From NCBI GenBank assembly GCA_025997595.1, contig BNUU01000040.1, forward strand, positions 1 through 14,862: 14,862 nt of DNA, given 5' to 3'. Source of the stretch: Spirochaetia bacterium. Lineage in GTDB: Bacteria > Spirochaetota > Spirochaetia > Treponematales > Breznakiellaceae. Shown here piece by piece: positions 6,586 to 14,468 of this stretch. Made by a program: the position numbers and the translations under genes. Position 1 is the first letter of the stretch. Every line of letters begins with the position of its first letter. Below the pieces are notes generated by a model. The model saw nothing but the letters and a program-made list of their open reading frames with translations. It was not told the origin of the DNA and searched no databases.

Positions 6586-7239
6586 ATGACCATTGACATC
6601 ATCCGGAGCGCGCTCATCGAAATCGACATCCAGAATGATTTTTGCCCCGGAGGAGCCCTGGCGGTGGATAAGGGGGATGAAGTGATCGGTCCCATCAATG
6701 CCCTGGCGGCGGAATTTGCCGGGCACGGCGGCCGGGTAATCGCTACCGCCGACTGGCACCCGGCCTTTCACGTTTCCTTTGCCTCATCCCATGGGGGCAG
6801 GAAAGCCGGGGATGTTTTGGAACCGGCGGACAAGGGCGGAGCGGGACAGGTCCTCTGGCCGGATCACTGTGTGCAGGGAAGTGCCGGCGCGGATTTTCAT
6901 AAGGCGCTGGATCTTAAAAGTGTGAACCTGATTATCCGCAAGGGTTTCCGCAAAAATCTTGATTCCTATTCGGCCTTTTTTGAAAATGACCGGAAAACCC
7001 CCACGGGCCTTGAGGGGTATTTGAAATTTCTTGGGATCGAAACCGTGGTCCTCGGCGGGCTCGCCACGGATTACTGCGTTCTCTACAGCGCCCTGGACGC
7101 CGCCGCCATTGGCCTGCGGACCATTGTTTTAACCGACGCGGTTCGGGGGGTAGGCTTTCCCGAAGGTTCGGTGGAACGGGCGATCAAGTCCATGAAGGAT
7201 GCGGGGGTCATCCTTGAGTCTTCAGTGGAAGTACTTTAG
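6586..7239 (+). CDS. pncA: Nicotinamidase / pyrazinamidase
   Basis: A 217-residue cysteine hydrolase of the isochorismatase-like fold that deaminates nicotinamide to nicotinate, the first step of NAD salvage. The catalytic triad is visible as Asp14 (EIDIQNDF), Lys119 (IIRKG) and Cys164 (ATDYCV). The metal site matches Asp56, His58, His62 (ADWHPAFH) and His94 (WPDHC). The sequence LWPDHCVQGSAGADFH is characteristic of the family. Length is normal. AAGGAG sits just before the ATG. It lies 21 bases after gntR and 12 bases before pncB, which uses its product, so this is a true pathway operon. It is cytoplasmic and soluble. The call is strong; only the regulation through gntR is inferred. Confidence 0.96.
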   Translation: MTIDIIRSALIEIDIQNDFCPGGALAVDKGDEVIGPINALAAEFAGHGGRVIATADWHPAFHVSFASSHGGRKAGDVLEPADKGGAGQVLWPDHCVQGSAGADFHKALDLKSVNLIIRKGFRKNLDSYSAFFENDRKTPTGLEGYLKFLGIETVVLGGLATDYCVLYSALDAAAIGLRTIVLTDAVRGVGFPEGSVERAIKSMKDAGVILESSVEVL

Positions 7240-7251
7240 GAGCATAACAAA

Positions 7252-8751
7252 ATGACAGAAAATGCACCGGCTCATTCGGCGCTGTTCACCGATTTCTATT
7301 CCCTCACCATGGCCCACGGGTACTGGAAAAAAAACATAAACCACCGCGCGGTATTTGAAATGTTTTTCCGCCGCCAGCCCTTCGGCAACGGCTTTACTAT
7401 TTTTGCGGGGCTCGAAACCTTTCTGGAAAATCTCCGTAGCTTTCACTATTCTGCGGATGATATTGCATACCTCCGGGGGCTAAAAATTTTCGATGAATCC
7501 TTTATCGATTATTTGGCGGACTTCCGTTTTACCGGGTCCATCTATGCCATTGATGAAGGATCGGTGGTCTTTCCCCACGAACCTTTGATCCGGGTGGACG
7601 GGAACATTATCGAATGCCAGATCATCGAAGGGATGCTCCTTAATACGGTGAATTTCCAGAGCCTTATCGCCACCAAGACTGCACGGGTCTGGCTTGCTTC
7701 GGGGAAGGGGCAGCTGGTGGAGTTCGGTCTCCGCAGGGCCCAGGGGCCTGACGGGGCCATGTCCGCATCCCGGGCCGCTTTTATCGGCGGCGCATCGGGA
7801 ACCTCCAACACTTTGGCGGGGAAGGTCTACGGTATACCCGTACTGGGGACCATGGCCCACGCCTGGGTTATGGCTTTTCCCGGCGAAGAGGAGGCCTTCC
7901 GGGCCTACGCCGATATCTACCCCGACAAAACCATCTTCCTCATCGACACCTACGACACCCTCAAGAGCGGTGTCCTCAATGCCATCAAGGTGGGAAAAAA
8001 ACTTGCCGAGCAGGGGAAAAATTTCGGGGTGCGCCTTGACTCCGGGGACATCCATTATCTTTCAGTTGAAGTACGGAAAATTTTGGATGCCGCGGGCTTT
8101 CCCGATGCCGCAATCACCGTCTCCAACGATCTTGACGAATCGATCATCCAGACACTGACCAATGCGGGGGCCCCGATCAATTCCTGGGGAGTGGGCACCC
8201 AGATGGTCACCGGCGGCACCGAAGCGGCCTTTACCGGGGTCTACAAACTTGCCGCCCGTGAGGATCCTGCGGGCGCCCTTGTCCCGACGATCAAATTTTC
8301 CGACAACCCGGAAAAGACCACCAACCCCGGCATCAAACAGGTGTGGCGCATCAAGGACCAAAACGGCATGGCCGTGGCGGATGTACTCAGTCTGGAGCAG
8401 CCTGCGGCGGCGGAACCGGAGCCCCTCAGTGTTACTACTCAACCTTCGCCCCTTGACCTTCTGGAGAAGGGTAAGCGTTATTCTTTCTGGCATCCCGCTG
8501 CGGATTACCGGCACTTCTACCACGAGATTACCGGAACCGCCGAATGTCTTTTGAAGCTTTACATGGATAAGGGAACGGTTAAGAGCACACCTTCCCTTGC
8601 AGAAATTAAGGCCCATGTCGCGCAGGATTTGGATTCCTTTGACAGCAGCTACAAACGGCTCCTCAATCCCCATGTGTACAAGGTTTCTGTTACCGCCAGG
8701 CTGCGGAATCTCAAACTTGAACTGATAAAGACGTACCTGGGGGATCTTTAA
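7252..8751 (+). CDS. pncB: Nicotinate phosphoribosyltransferase
   Basis: A 499-residue enzyme that joins nicotinate to phosphoribosyl pyrophosphate, with ATP, to form nicotinate mononucleotide. Family landmarks are TDFYSLTMA (residues 13-21), EFGLRRAQGPDG (157-168), GTMAHAWVM with the conserved His203 (199-207), RLDSGD (261-266) and a later GVGTQMVTGG stretch that fits the phosphoribosyl site. Length is normal for the bacterial enzyme, with the usual C-terminal zinc-less extension. AGGAG lies 8 bases before the start. It is 12 bases downstream of pncA and only 2 bases upstream of the nucleoside kinase. Together with PncA it recycles nicotinamide into the NAD pool. Confidence 0.96.
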   Translation: MTENAPAHSALFTDFYSLTMAHGYWKKNINHRAVFEMFFRRQPFGNGFTIFAGLETFLENLRSFHYSADDIAYLRGLKIFDESFIDYLADFRFTGSIYAIDEGSVVFPHEPLIRVDGNIIECQIIEGMLLNTVNFQSLIATKTARVWLASGKGQLVEFGLRRAQGPDGAMSASRAAFIGGASGTSNTLAGKVYGIPVLGTMAHAWVMAFPGEEEAFRAYADIYPDKTIFLIDTYDTLKSGVLNAIKVGKKLAEQGKNFGVRLDSGDIHYLSVEVRKILDAAGFPDAAITVSNDLDESIIQTLTNAGAPINSWGVGTQMVTGGTEAAFTGVYKLAAREDPAGALVPTIKFSDNPEKTTNPGIKQVWRIKDQNGMAVADVLSLEQPAAAEPEPLSVTTQPSPLDLLEKGKRYSFWHPAADYRHFYHEITGTAECLLKLYMDKGTVKSTPSLAEIKAHVAQDLDSFDSSYKRLLNPHVYKVSVTARLRNLKLELIKTYLGDL

Positions 8752-8753
8752 AA

Positions 8754-10421
8754 ATGAAGGATATAGAGATACGCATTGTCAATGATCCTTTCAAAACCCT
8801 TATTTCGGTCCCCTTCGGAACCCAGGCAGATGCGCTGACAGAACATTTCGGCATTCCCGAGCAGGAGATCGCTGCGGTCAAGATCAACAATGAGATCCTT
8901 CCCCTTTCCGCCCGGATCGAGATCAACGCGACCGTAGAACCGGTGCTTCTGGAAGCCCCCGAGGGGGCCATGATCTACCGCCGCTCCCTGGCCTTTCTGC
9001 TGGCAGTTGCCGGCCGCCGCATTTTTCCCGAAAAAAGCCTCTATGTGGGTCATTCCCTGGGGCACGGTTATTACTATACCTTTGCGGATGGCAAAAAACC
9101 CGAGGCAATGGAAGTCGAAAGCCTGAAACACGAAATGCGCATCCTTGTCATGGAAGACCTCCCCATCAGCTTCGGCTGCATGGCTTATGGAGAAGCGCTG
9201 GAACTTTTTGAAAAAAACCGCCAGACCGACACGGCGCTGCTGCTGGAAGAACGGAGCGAATCCAGGGTACTGGTAAACGAATGCAAGGGTTTCGTGGACC
9301 TCTACATCGAACCCCTGGTGAACCGCACCGGGCTTCTCTCTTATTTTGATTTGATTAGTTACCAGGACGGGTTCCTCCTCCGCTTTCCCGGAATCGGACG
9401 GGGGCATAGTATCGATCCCTTTGAGGACAGCCCCAAAATTTTTTCGGTCTACCGTGAATACAAAAAATGGGGCCGCATCGTGGGGGTCCACGCGGTGGGG
9501 CACCTCAACCGCCTGGTGGCGGACCGGAGTATCCGGGACTATATCCGCATCGCCGAAGCATTTCAGGCAAAGAAGATGTCCGAAATCGCCGACCGGATTT
9601 ATGCAAAGAAGGATACGGTCCGGGCGGTGCTGATCGCAGGCCCTTCCAGCTCCGGCAAAACCACCACCGCCAAACGGCTTTCAATAGACCTCAAAGTGAT
9701 GGGTATCGAACCCATTGCCATCAGCCTGGACGATTATTACGTGGGATCAGACAGGACCCCCCTGGACGAAGAGGGCAAGCCCGACTTTGAATGCCTTGAA
9801 GCTCTGGATGTCTCCTATCTGAACGAGCAGCTCCTTGCCCTCTTTGCCGGGGAGGAAGTGACCCTCCCGGTTTTTGATTTCAAGAGCGGCCGCCGCAAGG
9901 AATCGGGGGGACGGACCATCCGCATGGGACGGCGGACCATGCTGGTTATCGAAGGGATCCACGGCCTCAATGACGCCCTCACCCCCCAGATCGCAGGGGA
10001 CCTCAAATTCAAACTCTACGTGTCCGCCCTGACCCAGCTCAACCTTGATGATCACAACCGCATCCCCACCAGCGACAACCGGCTCCTGCGGCGCATGGTT
10101 CGGGATTACCAGTTCCGGGGAGCCGGCGCGGAGAAGACCTTCCGGATGTGGCCCAGCGTCCAAAGCGGCGAACGGAAGCACATCTTCCCCTATCAGAACG
10201 GCGCCGATGCGGCATTCAACTCCGCCCTGGACTACGAGCTTGCGGTGCTCAAGTTCTACGCCGATCCCCTGCTCCGCAGCGTCAAACCCAACATGGCTGA
10301 ATACGCCGAGGCGGTACGGCTCCTCTCTTTCCTGGAAAACTTCGCCCCCATCCCGCCCCAGTACGTGCCGACCCAGAGCATACTACGGGAATTTATCGGG
10401 GAGAGTGAATTCAAGTATTAA
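8754..10421 (+). CDS. Nucleoside (uridine-like) kinase with threonyl-tRNA-synthetase-like N-terminal domain
   Basis: A 555-residue fusion. The N-terminus to about residue 60 resembles a TGS domain. Residues 70-190 resemble the second additional domain of threonyl-tRNA synthetase, including HSLGHGYYYTF at 100-110. The C-terminal half is a phosphoribulokinase/uridine kinase P-loop domain: Walker A GPSSSGKTT (296-304), SLDDYY (324-329) and IEGIHGLND (399-407). Proteins with this layout are usually annotated as uridine kinase or nucleoside kinase and occur in spirochaetes, Thermotogales and clostridia. The true substrate is not settled. Coming 2 bases after pncB, it might act on a pyridine riboside or on ribonucleosides from salvage. 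A weak GGGGGA ribosome binding site lies within the end of pncB. Its last four bases overlap the end of the convergent birA. Confidence 0.88.
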   Translation: MKDIEIRIVNDPFKTLISVPFGTQADALTEHFGIPEQEIAAVKINNEILPLSARIEINATVEPVLLEAPEGAMIYRRSLAFLLAVAGRRIFPEKSLYVGHSLGHGYYYTFADGKKPEAMEVESLKHEMRILVMEDLPISFGCMAYGEALELFEKNRQTDTALLLEERSESRVLVNECKGFVDLYIEPLVNRTGLLSYFDLISYQDGFLLRFPGIGRGHSIDPFEDSPKIFSVYREYKKWGRIVGVHAVGHLNRLVADRSIRDYIRIAEAFQAKKMSEIADRIYAKKDTVRAVLIAGPSSSGKTTTAKRLSIDLKVMGIEPIAISLDDYYVGSDRTPLDEEGKPDFECLEALDVSYLNEQLLALFAGEEVTLPVFDFKSGRRKESGGRTIRMGRRTMLVIEGIHGLNDALTPQIAGDLKFKLYVSALTQLNLDDHNRIPTSDNRLLRRMVRDYQFRGAGAEKTFRMWPSVQSGERKHIFPYQNGADAAFNSALDYELAVLKFYADPLLRSVKPNMAEYAEAVRLLSFLENFAPIPPQYVPTQSILREFIGESEFKY

Positions 10422-11218
10422 TACCCCGTGAGGCCGCGCAGGGATACTTCGCCGATGCTGACGGCCCGTATTACTCCCCCCGGCTCCTGGACCTGCAGTT
10501 CCCCCTGAGCGTTGATGCCCAGGGACAGCACGGTACGCTCCCCTTCCCTTTTAACAAGCCGGACATTCCGGCCCCGGTGGACAAGCAGGGCGTTGCAGTC
10601 ATCGATAATAGAAGTGAGGGAACCGGCTTTCAGCCAGGCGGTGTATTCGGCTTCCAGGGTTTCAAGAAAATCCGCGATGATGGCGGCGCGGTCAAAGGAA
10701 CCCCCGCACTCTCCGCACAGTGATGCTGCGATCCCCTCAAGCTCCGGCGGAAATTCTTGTGTGTGTACATTGAGGCCCAGACCGAGTACCACATAGCGTA
10801 CCCTGTCCTCAACCGCAGCAGCATCGGCCAGGACGCCTCCCAGTTTTTTTCCGTTTAACAAAATATCGTTGGGCCATTTGAGCATCGCCGGGACGGAGTA
10901 TTTTTTTCGCAGGGTAACAGTAATACTGTAGGCGGCAAGGAGGGTGAGTTCCCGGATGCGGCGGGGTTCCACCGGCGGGATAAGTACCAGGCTCATCCAA
11001 ATACCCGCGCCGGGAGGGGAGAACCAGCTGCGGCCCCCGCTTCCCCGTCCGGCGGTCTGGGCGTCGGCGACAACCAGGGTCCCCTCCCCTGCGCCGCAAC
11101 TAATACCTGCAGCATAATCGTTGGTGGAGGGAAGGGCGTCAAAAAAATACAGGGGCCGCCCAAAAACATCGGTCCGCAGTTTTTGTAACAGCCCCGCTTT
11201 TCCGTACCGCTCTTCCAC
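10418..11218 (-). CDS. birA: Biotin--[acetyl-CoA-carboxylase] ligase (monofunctional, no DNA-binding domain)
   Basis: A 266-residue enzyme that activates biotin with ATP and transfers it to carboxyl-carrier proteins. Motifs in order are STND (31-34), the biotinyl-adenylate loop GRGSGGRSW (57-65), KWPNDILLNGKKLGGVL (114-130) and GLGLNV (146-151), then a small C-terminal domain with a near-terminal GEVSL. There is no N-terminal helix-turn-helix, so it cannot act as the E. coli BirA repressor does. The start is a GTG at 11218, only 4 bases after the stop of the DUF1445 gene and with no clear ribosome binding site, so translation is probably coupled. It is the last gene of the minus-strand operon and converges on the nucleoside kinase gene with a 4-base overlap, leaving no space for a terminator. 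Confidence 0.95.
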   Translation of the reverse strand: MEERYGKAGLLQKLRTDVFGRPLYFFDALPSTNDYAAGISCGAGEGTLVVADAQTAGRGSGGRSWFSPPGAGIWMSLVLIPPVEPRRIRELTLLAAYSITVTLRKKYSVPAMLKWPNDILLNGKKLGGVLADAAAVEDRVRYVVLGLGLNVHTQEFPPELEGIAASLCGECGGSFDRAAIIADFLETLEAEYTAWLKAGSLTSIIDDCNALLVHRGRNVRLVKREGERTVLSLGINAQGELQVQEPGGVIRAVSIGEVSLRGLTGY

Positions 11219-11222
11219 CGGT

Positions 11223-12014
11223 CTAGAATTTGAGCAGCGAGTTTTTCACATCCGTGACCAGCATGTGCCCCGGCGCGTGGGTTATGGCGATTGAGGGTTT
11301 GACGCTCATGATCACCGACTGGGGGGTTACCCCGCAGGCCCAGAACACCGGTACTTCGCCGGGGTTGATAGTAACGCTGTCACCGAAATCGGGCTTGTTA
11401 ATATCCCTGATGCCGATCACCGCCGGATCGCCGATATGAACCGGCGCGCCGTGAACACGGGGCATGGAGGCGGTCACGTTCACCGCCCGCACGATCTGAT
11501 CGTGGGCCAGGGGACGCATGCTTACCACCATCTTGCCGTGAAAAATTCCGGCGGGCACGCAGTCGATCGAAGTGATATACATGGGAACGTTACGATCCTC
11601 CTCAATATGACGGACCGGAACATCAGAGGCCAGCAGTTCCGATTCAAAGGAAAAACTGCACCCGATCAAAAAGCTGACAAAATCATCCCGCCAGAAAGAC
11701 GCGGTATCGGTGTATTCCCCGTCAAGGACGCCGTTTTTGTAGATACGGTACCTGGGAATATCCCGGGCAATATCCGCGCCGGGGGCGATGAATTTAAGCT
11801 CCCGGCTCCCTTTATCGCTCACCTCCAGCACGGGGCAGGATTTGGGGTTGCGCTGGGTAAAGAGCAGAAAATCGTAGGCGTACTCTGCGGGAAGCACCGC
11901 CAGGTTTGCCTGGGCGTAGCCCGCGCAGATCCCCGATGTCTGCTTGGTAAATTTGCCCTCACGGATAAGGGCCCGCGCCTCCCTGGGCAGCATGTTCACA
12001 TAATCAACACTCAT
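11223..12014 (-). CDS. ycsI: DUF1445 / YcsI family protein (putative hydro-lyase, D-glutamate cyclase family)
   Basis: A 263-residue soluble protein matching the YcsI/UPF0317 family along its whole length. It shows the conserved N-terminal pattern REARALIREGKFTKQTSGI and then GYAQANLAVLPAEYAYDFLLF. Later landmarks are DFVSFLIGCSFSFE, the central HIEEDRNVPMY, and the C-terminal PVFWACGVTPQ and ITHAPGHMLVTD. A strong AGGAGG precedes the ATG. The mammalian homologue DGLUCY converts D-glutamate to 5-oxo-D-proline. In Bacillus subtilis the family member ycsI lies with the 5-oxoprolinase genes, as here, 45 bases after pxpC. A role in making or handling cyclised glutamate is therefore likely but inferred; the bacterial activity is not proven from this sequence. 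Confidence 0.93.
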   Translation of the reverse strand: MSVDYVNMLPREARALIREGKFTKQTSGICAGYAQANLAVLPAEYAYDFLLFTQRNPKSCPVLEVSDKGSRELKFIAPGADIARDIPRYRIYKNGVLDGEYTDTASFWRDDFVSFLIGCSFSFESELLASDVPVRHIEEDRNVPMYITSIDCVPAGIFHGKMVVSMRPLAHDQIVRAVNVTASMPRVHGAPVHIGDPAVIGIRDINKPDFGDSVTINPGEVPVFWACGVTPQSVIMSVKPSIAITHAPGHMLVTDVKNSLLKF

Positions 12015-12059
12015 AGCTTCCTCCTCGAAACTGAGGCCTGTCGGCCCCGTTGGATGTTC

Positions 12060-13013
12060 CTACTTTACCGGACAGTACTGTTCCAGATTTTCAAGAAAGG
12101 CCCGTGAAGCCCGCAGGGCCTCTATGCCCTCTTCAAGGCTTACTGCGCGGAAACGGATGATACCCTTGGGCCGCGCCTGGGCCATCTTGGACCGGTCGGC
12201 GCTGATCACCGTAGCTATCTTGGTGTAACCCCCGGTGGACTGCCGTTCCGCGGTAATCACGATGGGCTGCCCGTCCCCCGGCACCTGTACGGACCCCATG
12301 GCTATGCCGTCGGAAATAATATCCGCCGCTTTTACATGTTCAATTTTCTCGCCCGCCAGACGAATCCCCATCCGGTCGCTGTCATAACCCACTTTGTAAG
12401 GTGAACCGAGGAAGGTCTGCTTCCCCGCCTCTGTAAAGGCGTCATCCTGGGGTCCCATGATCACCCGGAATTCGGTCTCATCGGTGAAATGGGGAATATA
12501 CTCATTTTTCAGATAACGCTCCGGGGGGAGCTTCGCCGAGTCTACTGCGCCAAAGTCAAGGACATCCCCCGCCAAAAGGGCGCGGCCCTGAAAGCCGCCG
12601 AACTTGCCCCGCAGATTGGTGGAACGGCTGCCCATCACCTCCGGCACATCAATGCCCCCGGCTATGCCGATATAATCCCGGAGGCCCCCAACGCAGAAGC
12701 CCCCCGCAAGCTTGTCCCCCGCTTTGGCGCAATGGCTTTGCCAGAGGGCCACCGGCTTCCCGTTCAGGGTATAGTCGCATTCGCCGCCGGTAATGGCAAA
12801 AAGGGCGTCGTCCCGGAATTCAAGGGAGACCCCTTTCAGGGTGATCTCAAGCACCGCAGCGTCCGGCCCGTTTCCCACCAGAAAATTGGCTATCCGGGCG
12901 GCGTATTCGTCCATCGCCCCCGATACGGATACGCCGTAACGCTGATACCCGAACCGGCCCAGGTCCTCCACAAAGGTCTTTAAGCCGGGATCGGTAATCC
13001 TCAATTTTCCCAT
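12060..13013 (-). CDS. pxpC: 5-oxoprolinase subunit C (biotin-dependent carboxyltransferase/KipA family)
   Basis: A 317-residue PxpC/KipA protein, one subunit of the ATP-dependent bacterial 5-oxoprolinase that opens 5-oxo-L-proline to glutamate. Family marks are DLGRFGYQRYGVSVSGAMDE near the N-terminus, ITGGECDYTLNG, the stretch TNLRGKFGGFQGRALLAGD, MGPQDDAF, SDRMGIRLAG and SVQVPGDGQPIVITAE. The start at 13013 is chosen because the homology begins at MGKLRITDPG, CAGGGGG lies 9 bases upstream, and the gene then follows pxpB after one base. The frame is open 15 codons further upstream into pxpB, but those residues are not family-like. This family is related to the carboxyltransferase part of urea carboxylase and is often mis-named allophanate hydrolase. 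It needs PxpB and PxpA; PxpA is outside the window. Confidence 0.95.
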   Translation of the reverse strand: MGKLRITDPGLKTFVEDLGRFGYQRYGVSVSGAMDEYAARIANFLVGNGPDAAVLEITLKGVSLEFRDDALFAITGGECDYTLNGKPVALWQSHCAKAGDKLAGGFCVGGLRDYIGIAGGIDVPEVMGSRSTNLRGKFGGFQGRALLAGDVLDFGAVDSAKLPPERYLKNEYIPHFTDETEFRVIMGPQDDAFTEAGKQTFLGSPYKVGYDSDRMGIRLAGEKIEHVKAADIISDGIAMGSVQVPGDGQPIVITAERQSTGGYTKIATVISADRSKMAQARPKGIIRFRAVSLEEGIEALRASRAFLENLEQYCPVK

Positions 13014-13014
13014 C

Positions 13015-13740
13015 TTATTTAACCCCCTGCTTTGCGTAGCGTTTGGGCTGATAGACACCGGCGGCCTCGATCTTCTCTATTTCATCGTACTCTTCTTTTG
13101 AAATGGAAACGAATTTGAGGTAGCCCCCGGCAGAGAGCAGGAAGGGCTGTTCCCGCCGGCTGTCAAAAATTTTTACCGGGGTACGCCCCAGCAGCTGCCA
13201 GCCCCCGGGACTTTCCACCGAATAGATGCCGGTCTGCCCCGCCGCTATACCCACGGAGCCCGCAGGTATGAGCATACGGGGCTTTTGCAGCCGCGGGGTA
13301 GTCAGCTCCTTCGGCATGCCCCCCAGATAGGGAAATCCGGGGGTAAAACCGATCATGTAGATGAGGTACTCCACCGAAGTGTGGAGGCGGATCACCTCTT
13401 CGCGGGAGAGGCCCGTATGCTCTGAGATAAAATCCAGGTCCGGCCCGGTTTCCCCGCCGTAGTACACGGGTATCTCAATGACCTCCCCGCCCGAAACCCC
13501 GGAAGCCGAAGCTCCCTTGAGGATTCCGTTCACGAAGGCGATGATGTCCCCGGCGCTTATGCGGAGGGGATCGAAGCAGACCAGTATAGACCGGTATGTC
13601 GGGGTCAGATCTTCCACCCCCGGCAGTTTTGCCCTATCCAGGGCATCGGTGACGAATTTTATCTCCCGGTTTATCCCCTCGGAAATCTCATTCCCGAATT
13701 CAACAACCAGGGCGGAATCTCCCGCGTTAAGGAAGCGCAT
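13015..13740 (-). CDS. pxpB: 5-oxoprolinase subunit B (KipI family)
   Basis: A 241-residue PxpB/KipI protein with the typical N-terminus MRFLNAGDSALVVEFG. The signature GFTPGFPYLGGMP lies near the middle, followed by TPRLQKPRMLIPAGSVGIA and GGWQLLGRTP. It works with PxpC and PxpA as 5-oxoprolinase. In Bacillus subtilis the protein was first described as KipI, an inhibitor of the sporulation kinase KinA, which is unlikely to be the role in a non-sporulating organism. The start at 13740 has only a weak AGG 8-10 bases upstream and lies 8 bases after the stop of the YcsG-like gene, so coupling is likely. The stop is one base before the pxpC start. Confidence 0.95.
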   Translation of the reverse strand: MRFLNAGDSALVVEFGNEISEGINREIKFVTDALDRAKLPGVEDLTPTYRSILVCFDPLRISAGDIIAFVNGILKGASASGVSGGEVIEIPVYYGGETGPDLDFISEHTGLSREEVIRLHTSVEYLIYMIGFTPGFPYLGGMPKELTTPRLQKPRMLIPAGSVGIAAGQTGIYSVESPGGWQLLGRTPVKIFDSRREQPFLLSAGGYLKFVSISKEEYDEIEKIEAAGVYQPKRYAKQGVK

Positions 13741-13748
13741 ACATCAAC

Positions 13749-14468
13749 CTATTTAAACAGGTTCGCAATACCGCCCAGGGCCCTGAAACCGGTATAGGCC
13801 GTGCCAAGTACCACGATGAACCCCAGTACGGTCAGAATAAGGGGATGCTTGTAGTCCCTGACCACACTCTTCTTGAAGGCCCCGCAGAGGATCAGCAGGA
13901 GGGATATGGGGAGAATGAGGCCGTTGAGGCTGCCCGCGAGGACCAGCAGTTTTGCCGCGCCCCCCAGGATCACCATGATCGCCGTGGAGAACAGAATGAA
14001 GCCGATGATAAAGGCCTTTTCGTGTTCCTTTACCACCTTGAACAAGGTCTTGAGGAAGCTTACCGACGTATAGGCGGCCCCCACGATGGAGGTAGCCCCG
14101 GCGGCCCACATGACGATGCCGAAGAACCGGTAGCCAAGCTCTCCCGCGCCCAAAAGGAATGCGGAGGGGGCGGGGTTTTTGGGATCGAGCACGTTGCCCT
14201 TGCTTACCACACCCAGTATGGCCAAAAAGAGGAGGATGCGGATGACGCTGCAAATAACAATGCCGGATACGGCGCTCTTGCTGATGTTGCCCAGATTTTC
14301 CTTGCCGGTCATTCCCGCGTCAATGATGCGGTGTCCCCCGGAAAATATGATGTACCCCCCAATCGTGCCCCCCGTGAGGGTCAGGATGGGCATGAAGAGG
14401 CTGCTGTAGCTTTCCGGCACAAAGGTCCGTTGGACCACCTCCGCGTAAGGAGGCGCGGTCCTAACCAT
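13749..14468 (-). CDS. YcsG-like NRAMP-family transporter, N-terminally truncated by the fusion joint
   Basis: The C-terminal part of an NRAMP-related membrane protein of the YcsG kind, which normally has about 400 residues and sits beside 5-oxoprolinase genes. Homology begins near APPYAEVVQRTFVPE and continues through LTGGTIGGYIIFSGGHRIIDAG with about six membrane spans. The N-terminal third or more is missing: upstream the DNA is UlaG-like coding sequence in another frame. An ATG at 14468-14466 shares one base with the TGA that ends the UlaG-like frame (TGATG), so re-initiation could make a 239-residue protein; this start is used here. An upstream in-frame ATG at 14540 would add out-of-frame UlaG sequence and is not credible as ancestral. 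Such a fragment is unlikely to transport anything. The intact parent gene probably moves a metal ion or a 5-oxoproline-related solute. Confidence 0.75.
   Translation of the reverse strand: MVRTAPPYAEVVQRTFVPESYSSLFMPILTLTGGTIGGYIIFSGGHRIIDAGMTGKENLGNISKSAVSGIVICSVIRILLFLAILGVVSKGNVLDPKNPAPSAFLLGAGELGYRFFGIVMWAAGATSIVGAAYTSVSFLKTLFKVVKEHEKAFIIGFILFSTAIMVILGGAAKLLVLAGSLNGLILPISLLLILCGAFKKSVVRDYKHPLILTVLGFIVVLGTAYTGFRALGGIANLFK

Noticed and set aside
12015..12059. GGCC-GACA-GGCC hairpin between pxpC and the DUF1445 gene as a terminator
   Set aside because: The stem has only four pairs and no U-tract, and the following gene is in the same direction with a strong ribosome binding site.
13014..13058. 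Earlier start for pxpC at 13058
   Set aside because: The added 15 residues lie inside pxpB and are not family-like; the ATG at 13013 is preceded by a G-rich ribosome binding site and matches where PxpC homology begins.
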